NCBI RefSeq assembly: GCF_914767665.1 | Contig: NC_059507.1 | Location: 36,203,270-36,267,269, forward strand | Source: Harmonia axyridis | Taxonomy: Eukaryota; Arthropoda; Insecta; Coleoptera; Coccinellidae | Length of the DNA stretch: 64,000 nt | Direction: 5' to 3' | Notes under the pieces: generated by a model | The model's database searches: none | Seen by the model: only the letters and a program-made list of their open reading frames with translations | Told to the model about the DNA's origin: nothing | Program-made: the position numbers and the translations under genes | In this document: in pieces, positions 36,601-48,600 of the stretch | Layout of the letters: each line of letters opens with the position of its first letter | Numbering within the stretch: the first letter of the stretch is position 1

Positions 36601-39600
36601 TGCATAAACATGACAACGGATAGGGATGTCAATATGAAGGGATCACAAAGCCAAAACTCTTTGCTGACGAGCAAATGAAGCAATCATCAAACCAAGAACA
36701 TATCAATTGACTATGAATGTTATGGCTTTAGTTTTTCAAGGCAAAAAAGGCATCAATATTAATATCCAATGGAATTTTCTGTGATCTTTAAAAAGCTCGG
36801 TAGCAGTTAAATAATGGGAACTCAGAAAATAAACTGTATGAACAAACTCAGATTTCAGATTTCAGAAATTTTCTTCGTAGGTACTATATAAAGAAGCTAA
36901 TGAAGCTACTGTGATTTGACCTTTGTGTTATTTTACTGATGAGACGCTGTTAGTGTGAGTGCTTTTTTCATTATATGAGCCTACTGGCATGTGAAAATTA
37001 TGGACTCTGTAAACTGGTTCAGAAAAAATTGAAAGTAGGTTAGGTGTACCGCAGGGGAGCATTCTGGGTCCTCTGCTTTTTATAGTTTATGTCAATGATT
37101 TTAATACAGTGTTGAAGAAGTCATTTGTTAATTTGTTTGCTGATGATACAGTTTTATGTGTGGCAGGAAGGAACTTTTTGGAGGTGACGGAAATAATAAA
37201 TTCTGAAATTCTGCCTTTTTGTCGGAGTGGACCAGGAGACAGATCATCAATACAATCATTATGCCCCATTTTAATTATTGTTCTGCACTGCTGATATCAT
37301 GTACACAAGGAGATATAAGTAGACTTCAAGTTCAACAGAATAAATCCATGAGAATAATCCTAAGATGTAGTGAGTTCACACCTGTAGTAGTCATACATAA
37401 TGAATTGAACTGGTTACCTGTGGAAAAAAATATCAAGAAGGCCAATCTAACCCTAATTTACAAGATAGAGCATGATCTTGTACCACGATATCTGAAAGAT
37501 TCCTTAGAAAGAAGAGGAAATTTTTATGACTACAATATTAGGTCAGCAAAAAACTTCAATATCTGCACAGTGAGAACAACTTGTTTACAGAAGTCCTTGT
37601 TCTATTAGTTTGATCGTTTGTATAATGGTCTCCCAGAGGAAATTAAGACGGCACCATCTTTGGGTGCATTCTGCGGAAGATTGAATGGCCACTTCAGAGA
37701 AACGTGAATGTTTATATTATTGTTGTGTTGATTTTCTATTTTCTATTTTTTGTACTAGCCGGGTGCTGAATAAATTTTATTATAATTAACTGGTCTGCCT
37801 AGAGAGCACACACATTTACTGAAATGTAAGACAATGTCTTCAAGAAGTGTTAAGAAGGTTAGAAAAAGAAAGATCAAACTGGTTGCCATACTAAAAGTTT
37901 GCCTTCGAGCCGATCGATACTTACATTTGATTTCAATCCTTTCAGGGTGACTCTTTCAACAAGTCCATAGAAGAACGACGCGATTCTACCAGCAGTTCGA
38001 CCTCGGTGATAGCAACATCCAACGTTATCACCGGCGCAGGAAGAGATTTCTTCTCCAACATAAGCTCCGACATAAACGGGATAGCAGCTAGTACCTCGAA
38101 CATGTTCTCCGATCTCTTCGGCAGCAAAAAGGAGAAAATGAAGCAAGAGGCGCAGGCGCAGGTCCAACCCAAACGCAAGGATTCCAAGGTCGGCATGTTT
38201 GGTCCTTTCCCTACCGGTCCCAAAGGATTGGTGGAGAAGAGTCCTCTGATAAAGCATTCGATTCGGTCCAAGGAAGAGGTTCAGAGGAAGCAGACCACGG
38301 AGAGAACCACGACGAACACTGAGAACCAAGCTTTCCTCAAAGATGTGAGTAAATCGAAATTTTGAAAATACGGGGTGATTCACCGCGATGGCCTATAAGA
38401 CGTGTATGGCAAACTAATCATAATTTTGTGCTGAAAATGTGCATGTTGACGTTGGAGACAACGATCTTTCTCTCTAAAATTTTGATCAGTTTTCCATAAA
38501 CTCCTAATAGGCCATCGCGGTGAATCACCCGATCTATGGATAGGTATGTGTAAATCAGAATAACATAATTATATAGAGCAGTTCCGTTAATCATTGGTTT
38601 CTTTAGGTTGTAAATCAAGTCCTGGAAGGTGAAGGAGTTGGCTGGCTCAAGCTGAACAGGCTGAAGAAACTTATGGAGGACGAATCCTACAGGAACTTCG
38701 TCCTCAGCAAGATAAATAAGACACTAGACCGAAAAATAGCACCAGATGATCACATAGATGACGTTGTAAGTATCTCCCAACTTCGAGTCCTTCTGGGATT
38801 GAAGACGTTTGGTTTTAGTGCGTTTCCAAACCCATCTGGAAGGGTATGGCGAAGATAGTGCAAGCAATAGTTCACGGCCTGGAAGTAACATACGAGAACT
38901 ACGGTTTGGGAGGAATGGCATCGGTGTTCCAGCTGCACGAAGTGGCACACACGCACTACTGGAGCAGAGATGTGACCGATTATAGTACGGGCGGTGATTT
39001 CACTCAGGTGGGTTATTTATTGTTATACTTTTTGAGCAGGGATCACCTAACACTTTTTTTCCAGAGTTCGAGTCCAAGGTCACCTCAGAGTCCACGTTCT
39101 TCGCTGCAGCTAGATTGGGACAACTCAAGGAAATCTTCCACCGGTAGGGAACTAATTTTCTTTCTTTTTTCCACTTTCAAAATTGAAAAAAATATTTTTT
39201 TCCACTAATGACATAGTAAATAGTCTGTTACAACATTGTTTTGGTTGAAAGAAGCACTAATTAGTGAGATAGCTTGGATTACTAGATAGCTTGGATCTGA
39301 AAATGGCGTCTGACGACAGTTTGTTGAAGATGATCTTGAACAAAGTGAAGAAAATACCGGTGAAACCAAAGATGTAAATTTCAATTGCTGCTCTAAAAAG
39401 ATTTGTAAAGTTCTAGTGTGTGTAAATTGCTTTGGTTTTTTCCACCCGAGTTGTGCCCGCATACAAAAATTGAAAGTCAGCGAAGGCAACAAAGTTATCT
39501 GTTGTAAGCGGAAAGAGAAGAAAGATAACACAAAGTTGGCAAGCAAAATCCAAGAAAACGATTCTCCAAAATCTCAAATTCAGATAGTGAATAGGCTGGT

Positions 39601-42600
39601 AAACGAAATGGAGGAAAAAATTCCATCCTAAAAGAGAACAATCGACTTCTTTTAGATGGAATTCAAATTCTAGAGAAGCAAGAAAAATCATCTCAAAAAA
39701 ACCGCGAAACAAATGTAAACAAACCTCTATATAGTACAATCATCAAGAGTTGGGCGGCATCGACTAAGCCAATTTCAAATCACCCGCCACAACAAGGATT
39801 GACAAATGCAAATGGGTCATGGCCAGATGTCAACGTCATGGTCATGGCCAACGTTCAACATAGTTTCCGTTATTAAGGTTGAATTCATTTTTAGGCACCA
39901 CTCTTTGAAACACTTATATGCTGTTTAGTAAAGTTTTTTGACTTCTCCGGTAAAAAAAATCATATGCAGATTTTGCTGCTTCTTGAATTTCATCTTCTTC
40001 GGAATTCATCTTAGGGAAGGAAATTTTGTTTCAAACATTACTTTGTTTGACAGATGAAAACTTTAGTAACACAAGGCAAACCAATATTTCATTCAGAGCA
40101 TACACTTTGGCAGTGGAAAAGACATAATATACAACTTAGAAGGCAAGTTTCCTGACCAGCCTCGGATATTGCTTGCTCTTCCTATTGCTCGGGCGCAAAC
40201 TACGTCCTCGTCTAGGTCACTTTGTCGCTCTTTTTTATCGTCCATACTAATTTTCCGGCAAATTTATTCCTTGTGCAGATTTTTTGGTTTTTGCTGGTTG
40301 ATTAGTAGTAGGTATGGATACATTGATTCAATTCTTGCAGAGACACCAGAAGTTAGACTGACTAGTGACGAATCAGAAGAATCTCAACAATCGACGACAG
40401 ACATGTTTAAGGACATGATAACCCAGAAGAAGAACCTCCTGTTCAGCAAACTGACGTCCTTCGATTCTGAGGTAAGTAAGATGTCTATTCGTGTAGCATG
40501 ATTCCTAATGATCAGGCATATTCTCGAGATGAATCCTTGAAAATTGGACGGTGAATCTTTGATAGTAAACTTTGTTTTGAACGTTTTTTCAGTTGCATAC
40601 TTAGGTTTCATTTCAACTGACGCTGAATCAAATATACAGCAGTTCTTGGAAAGATAAACATGAAGAAAACGACATGAAACCTAAAAGGCACATTGAATCT
40701 TGCCTTCCAACATTTCCAAAATATGAGAAAATAACGAGAAATTTAGAGGCCGATTATTTTTACTTCCAGCTTACTAGATTTCACCGATTTTATTAGTGAA
40801 ACCTAGCAAACTGGAAGAGGGAGGAATAGGTCTTAGAATCTCTCGATATAATCTCCACATAATTTAAACATTTTCGAGGGCAACCTTCAGTCTTCATGTT
40901 CAAGATTTCCTTTCGAAGAGAAGATGTATATTCTATTCAGTATAAATTAGAAGTGAAATCTGATATAGTCACAGTTTGGCGATAAGCCTCTAACATCTTT
41001 TTGAAAATTTGTTGAGATTAAAGTTTATTAATATTAATTAGAAATAAAATTTCACCGGGTAAAGATCGAATCGATCAAACATTCTTCAGAATGTGCTTGA
41101 TTTTAATGTTGTGTGGCAGGCCGAAGGTGGAATGCATGGTTCGGGTGGTACAGTTTCCCCCTCAGGTGGTTCTATCACCACTGGACCAGCCTGCGGCTTG
41201 AACAGGGGCGGTCTGCAATCCTCCTATCGATCAACAGTGTCGGACACCGAGGTCGAGAATCTACAGGTAATTGCTGTATTGATTATTTTCTATTTTAAGA
41301 ACACCCATTGTGTATTGGAAGAAAGCAATGTATTTTATCGAATTTTCACAATGGACTAGTTTTCATTTTTTTGTTAAGGATTAATTCTAAAAATTTAAGT
41401 AAAATGAAACAAAAATTTGGAAGAATCATTGGAATATCTTTAGAAATGAAAAAGTTATGGGACTTTGAAGTTGCGCTTGGAAGAATAATTTCATAGTACG
41501 CAGTGTGTGACGTCATGCCACTTACACGAGGCGACTGGTATTCGCAAAGTGCTTACGAATTCATTGGTGTACAATCACTTGTGCCGTTCGTGTCGTGTTT
41601 TGTTCGTTAGGTACTTTTTTCTTTTTTTACTACTCACATAAATATGTTTTGCCATTGATAATGGATAGACTTCAACAACCAGTACTCAACTACAAACTGC
41701 TTATGAAAGGTTTTTTAAATAAATCATCGTTATAAGTTGAACCATGATGAAGCAAACTTAAAAGTAGATACTTACTTGAAAAGTTTAACTCCTTTTATTT
41801 CAGCACTGACATAAGATAGATTTGAAGAAAAAAACTCCATCACTGCGAATATATCTATTTTAGGCAAATTGTCACTTTGTTCTTTCACGAAGCCTTCTTC
41901 CATTATGGTGACATAAAAACAAAACTCGAGTTAAAACTACACTGTACAACTACAAACGGCGCGAGAGCCTTGGCGCGGTTAAGTATTTAAACGTAATTTA
42001 TGGTGTAGCGATCACAGGCAAGTGGCGTGACGTCACAGATGAGTCGGAGACCAAAGACGTTCCGCGCTAAAATACGTAAATTTAAATAATTTATTTCTCA
42101 GTCATTTATTGATTGATTTTCAAATTTTTTTCACTGATTTATCAGTTTTGCTCTATATTTTAATTCTATCGTGTCAAATATAGTATTATCAACATCACTA
42201 AACTAGCCCATTGTGTCACTAAGAAAATTGGTCGTCAACATTTTTGTTGGAACTTTTGGAAATACATTGCATTGTTTCAATGAACCTCCAGGTAAGTTCC
42301 CCAGATGTGTAAATATTTGCACGAGAGGTGTTCATACATAATTCGACTCATTTCAAAAGACTACGGAGGTTTTTGTCAATTTTCAGTATCCGAAAACTAA
42401 CAAAACAAGAACGTCTAGCGTTTGGTCTAGTAAGTCGTCTCTGAGCACCGGATTTAGGTACCATGGAGGTCAAATAGTCAACACCGTTACTTCTCCTTCT
42501 CCAGAAACTGCTAGGACTTACCTCTTCGAGGTTCTGGTCGCTAAGGATAGGTCCAACTTGTGGAACCAAATGCAGTTCTGGGAGGATGCGTTTCTGGATG

Positions 42601-45600
42601 CTGTTTCACAAGAAAGGGATATGGTTGGGATGGATCAGGTGAGTTTTATTCACAATCGATGTACCTAATCAAAGAACTAATTGTATTTGTTCATTTATGA
42701 TGGAGGGAGAGTGCGAGATTCAAATGCTTTATTTATAAAGTGGACATTTATGCATTATGTTAACATTCTTTAATTCTGAACCATCGATAAAAATACACTG
42801 CGCAAAAGAATTACCGCACATTAAGGAAATATCAAATTTATTCTACAACTGAAGGTGTTCTCAATGATAATTGTTTTTATCAGAATTATGCATGCATATG
42901 TTATCCACTTTCAAGGTTTTTTTCAATACAGATGTTTTTTCCCAGCAGGAATAAGATGAGATTATCAGATTTTGAATGAATTGGCTCCATTCTGAAATCA
43001 GTTGTTCTCGATCAATTCTAGTGATCAATAGTTTTTCTTTCGTTTGATTTTCTACACTCGATCGCTATGCAAGGCGAAACACGCAATTTTGATTTTGCGA
43101 GAGAGCATATCCATTGAGAAGAGGCTGATTGGGAAAGAGTTCTCTTCACAGATGAGTCTAGATTCTGCCTCTACCATTGTGATCGACGTTCCCTTGTATA
43201 CAGACGTCCACATGAAATATATGCTCAGTGCACTTTTTCCCAATCAGCCTCTTCCCAATGGATATGCTCTCTCGCAAAATCCAAACGCGTCCTTCGATGG
43301 GCTGGGGTAAGAGCTGGGCCTCTTGCCGCGACACGGGGCCTTAAATCATATTCTCTGAGGCGATTTCTTATTGTCTGAGTGCTAATTTGCACCCCATGAG
43401 TTTTCTCAAGCTAATTTTGAAGGAGGCGAGCGGTTGCAAATCGTTGTCTCAACGAAGAAACTCTCAAGTAACGTTCTTGAATGGCAGTTGTTACCCATGG
43501 TCAACCGTGTCCTGGTCTTCGGACATTCATACCTGTCTCCCTGAATCGCTGAAACATTCTGGACACACTTGTATGGAAAACTCCAAACCTTTCTGCAATT
43601 CTTGTGTATGTCCACTCTTCTTCTCGCAAAACTATCGCTTGGGCACATTCCTCTTAGGTCAAATTGCGTGTTTCGCGTTGCATAGCGATCGAGTGTAGAA
43701 AATCAAACAAAAGAAAGACTATTGATCACTAGAATTGATCGAGAACAACTGATTTCAGAATGGAGCCAATACATTCAAAATCTGATAATCTCATCTTTTT
43801 TTATTCCTGCTGGGAAAAAACATCTGTATTGAAGAAAAACGTTGAAAGTGGATAACATATGCATGCATAATTCTGATAAAAATAATTATCATTGAGAACA
43901 CCTTCAGTTGTAGAATAAATTTGAGATTTCCATAATGTGCGTTAATTCTTTTGCGTAGTGTAGTTGTTATTGCGCAAATATTAAATGAAAGGGAACTTCT
44001 TCAATGGGTTCAATGTCTTATCCAGGGTCCAAGAGAGATGATGGAAAGGTACAAAAGCCTCAGCGAAACCGAGAGAAAGAGACTGGAGTTCGAGGAAGAC
44101 AAGTTGCTCGCCACCATGTTATACAACCTGACGGCGATTCTGGTCATGTTGAACTGCAACAAGATGGAGATCAAGAGGAAGATCAGAAGGCTTCTCGGAA
44201 AGAGCCACATCGGCCAAGCACACAGTAAAGAGGTCAACATGCTGCTAGACCAGATAAACAAATTGGTAAGCTTTTAGCAAAGTTGTTCGATAGTTTTGAT
44301 TCATTATATGTTTTGCAGAATGGCAACGACATCGACTTGAAACCTTTGGGATCACGGTTGTTGCACCGGCAGAGTTTTACAGTCCACCAAGGTGTGGATG
44401 GTGGTGGTGAGTTGAGGTTCTTGGAGGTTAGAGACGATGGTTTGGTTCTAAGATCTGTGACTGGGATTATAATAGAGAGGTGGTGGTTCGAGAGACTGGT
44501 CAATATGACTTACAGTCCCAAAAATAAAGTACTATGCCTTTGGAGGAGGAATGGACAGCAGACGCAGTTGCATAAATATTACACCAAGAAGGTAAAAAAT
44601 TTCATTAACTGTATACAGGATGGCCACTTCTCCAATGGGATTGTATTGGTAACTTTTAAACCATAGGAGTTAGAAGGCCGGTCAAACAGAGAAAAAGTTG
44701 CATGCATAGAAGCATTATCAAACAGTTCAAACAAATCGAAATTATCAGGGCCGGTTATTGAGATATCATAAGAAAAGTAAATTCTGTCATTTTGATTTTT
44801 TTTTCACACTTTATTTCAAATATCAAAAAATGTTACAGGATTTTTTTATTCGACAGTAAATTGTTGTCAATTTGACGTAATCAGATTTCGTATCCAACGT
44901 TTCGTGCTCTCTGGGCCACCCTCAACCTCATTTTCTTCAATACGGGGCTGTATATTTTATGACACTTTTCGAAATAACTTTTAACGCTGAATTCAACGAT
45001 ATATCATACAAAATTGATTTTCAGGTGATTTTGACCCTTATCCAAATTTCTTTGGGTCGGATCTGTAATGAATGCAAATTAACAAAAACTGCTGTTAATA
45101 AAATAGTCAAGAGACGCGAATATAATGATTTTAAATTTGAATACCAAGCCTTGCAAAACTTATATTGTAATGATATCAAAATAAAGTTCGATTCTGTAAT
45201 TTGTTTCAATGGAATTAATGATAAATCCAGCAATAGTGATTTCTCGCGAGAAGATTGAGAATGTATTGGAAGGTATTCAAGAAGACGAAATAAGCAAATG
45301 TATAAGAAGTATGGGTTCCAGAACCGTTAAGTGCATTTTACAAATTGGTGGATATTTCGAACACTAACTTCATTCATTTTCATTTACTTTCGAATAATCA
45401 TTCGATTTTTCTTTTATTAAGTGATAATTCGTTTAATTATTATGAATTGAAATATGTAAATAATTATTACTTGTTTCTTGTTTTGATTCTGATATGTTCC
45501 ATTTAGTTCAAGACGAGTAAGTTGATTTTCTCATCGAAATGTATTGCATGTTGTTAATTAAACTAAAGGTACCTGAATGTAATACAGATCCGACCCAAAG

Positions 45601-48600
45601 AAATTTGGATAAGGGTCAAAATCACCTGAAAATTAATTTTGAATGACATTGTATGATATATCGTTGAATTCAGCGTTAAAACTTATAATAATATAAATAA
45701 TGTCGATTTGTTTGAACTGCTTGATAATGCTTCTATGCATGCAACTTTTTCTCCATTTGCCGACCTCCTAACTCTTATGGTTTGAAAGTTACCAATACAA
45801 TCCCATTAAAAAAGTGGCCACCCTGTATAAGCTGTATATTCTTCCTACTTTCGACTTACTCTGAATTTTTATATGAAATTTGCAAATGAAAAATGACTTT
45901 CAGTGCAAACAGCTGTATTACTGCATCAAGGAAGCCATGGAAAGAGGAGGAGTGGCAGGAACAGCTCCAGAACTTGGCGGAGAATTTCCGGTACAGGACA
46001 TGGTGACCGGAGAAGGAGGTTTGCTCCAAGTCTGTCTGGAAGGTGTCGGTTTACTGTTTGAAACCAGCAAGGTATCTTCATGAGACCAACATTCAGATAT
46101 TCTTCACTCTAAAAAGTTTACCATATAGAGTGTCGAACGGAAAATTTTCAGTGATTATCCATTTGACGAGACAAAATTCTGACACTCTATATTCTTAGTG
46201 TTTCGTAAATATTTTTTCAATATTACACTTTCTCTCTTTCTCTTTATTGTTAGTTCATACAGTAACGATTAGTGAAAAACGTAAAACCGAAATTTATTGT
46301 AAAAGTGATTTTTATAACTGTTCACTTGCTTGTTGGTTTACTAAGTCGATGGGTGCGCTAAAACATGTGCATTTGTCTGCAAGGACCACTCAAAACTTTC
46401 CTACAAATCTGTGCCACTCGCTCATCTCTCTCATTGTTTGTTTTTTGATGTGATTATAAATTTTTGTGACTTTTTTTTTCGACTTCAATGGGTTTAGCAG
46501 TAGTTTTAGGCATCTTTGTGTCTCGGATCTCAACGCTCAGGTAGTAATTTTTTCATTTTCTTTCTTTTATATCCTTGATTACCTACTATTCGATTTCTCT
46601 CTTATTGTCGTAACCTTTACTTCCTCTTGCATGCAATGAATGTTGTTTTTAACTTAATAAATAGATCAGTGAAATATCGAAAGACAGATTTTTTCAAATA
46701 CAATTACTTTTAATAAAGATCAATATTGAAACTACTAGTTTTTAGCTCCTTCAAGTGTAGTCTCGAATAAATAAAACGCGGAATCTTTTGAGAAACAAGT
46801 AAGTAAAAAGAACATGTAAAGCTTCTTTTTCTAGAGAGTGTATTCATTTGTTAGTTGAAAAACACAAATAGAGATATAGGTGGGGTGGAATGCAGTGCCT
46901 GATTTGAAAAATTCTTCAAAATACATTGAAAGGTTTCAGTTGCTTAAATGTGTAACTGATACATAGTGTTTGAATGATACTTCGAAAATTATATTTTTCG
47001 GCAACCGTCCGGGAAGTGCTCACTTCCCGGACGCTTTTTCTCTGAGAAAGTAGCATTTCCCGGCCTAGTCCGGGAAGTACGTACTTTCCGGACTAGGCCG
47101 GAAAAGAATCATAGAATCCAAAGCAACCGAGATAACGGCTGACAGTTCATATGAAATTAGTTGTCAAAAATTTGCATGTTTTTTATCGCAATCGCAATAA
47201 AATATGGAAAGCAGCAGCGATAGTGTTATTTTACATGGTTGCCGAAAAAATATTGTACGCAACACGCCCGAAAATGGTTTTTTTGGACTCACAGACTTCC
47301 AGGACTCGCTTACGCTCGTCCTGGAATTTTGTCTATTCGTCCAAAAAAACCCTATTTTCCGGACTTGTTACGTAAATTACTATTTCTAACTGGAGGGAAA
47401 TACACTTTTGCATACAATGTAGTTTTTGGCTATTCTTCTCATTACATCCTTCAACATTCAATATTTTACCAATTTCTCAACCGTCTCCTCTACAGCTTCA
47501 AAGTAGGTTTAGTTACCATTTTTAGGATCAGCAAGATTCAACTAGAACTGGGTCCGACAAGCTTTCTGTGTCTTCAAAACTAAGCCTCAGTGCTCTCTTG
47601 ATCGCTGCATGGTGACTACTGAAAACATTGTTTCTGTGCCGACGACACCACCTGATCTGCTTCTTTATCCAGGCTAGGCGCACTTTTTCGAAAGTAGGAA
47701 CTGCATTCTATCTCATTTTATACATTTTGAACCAAATGAAATAACGAAAATTGTTCTTATTATATATATTCAGAATTTGAGAAACGCCGTCAAGCTGTTT
47801 TGTCATTCGATTGTTTCTAATGTTTCTATTAAAAAAATAGTCAGAAATCATAGAAATTACTCAAAAACTATCCAACAACCAAACTGAAACTATCAAAGTG
47901 AAGCAGTTGCATAAAATTCAACCACAAAGGATGCTCAAAACAGTTCATTCACCTTTCAATAATTTTTTATGTTATTCTTTAGGAATAGGCAAATTTTTCC
48001 ATAAAATTATGATAAACTGAACATAAAGACTGAAGATAAAGAGTCCAGATAAATATTTCGTGTAAGGATCAATACTAGTAGCGAAAAAAATCTGTCTTTC
48101 TATTTTACCGATCTCAGTAGCTGTTGACTGAAGAACCCATCGCTGTTGCTTGTTTATCTCTTCATCTCCATCTTTCTTTTTATCGATGTCAGTGAGTGGT
48201 CATGTTTTGCAATGGGTAGCGGAGTCGACCGAACGACATACAGGGCGTTCGGTCGCACATCCGCCAGCTTAGGAACTTTTGAGATGGTCCTTTGTTTTTA
48301 ACTGAGTCAATACTCTTCACTAATGTTGTTTTTCTGTTTGGTTACCATTTGCGCGGGCGGCTGGCTGCTTGCAGGACTTTGAGGTACAGAAAAAATTGGT
48401 CTAAGTTGATCGTTTAGATTAGTTTGAATAGTCTTTGTTTATAGTTAGCGCTTTTTCCTTGTAGTAACTTGCTGCATCAACCCCCTCCCTTCCGAATCTT
48501 ACACATTCCACCACTAACACTCTAGGGCTTTGACCATCCTAACTCGATTTTCTTCTGGAGGGGGGGAGGGGCGACAAGTTTTCGGGGTTGTGTTTGTTGT

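Noticed and set aside
37874..38383. 169-codon minus-strand open frame
   Set aside because: Antisense shadow of MADD exon 18; exon phase and conservation support the plus strand only.
43052..43698. Several open frames inside the palindromic Tc1
   Set aside because: They are sense and antisense shadows of the rearranged transposase halves.
44959..45258. 99-codon plus-strand open frame
   Set aside because: It spans an arm of the intron 26 fold-back, and no homologous motif is visible.
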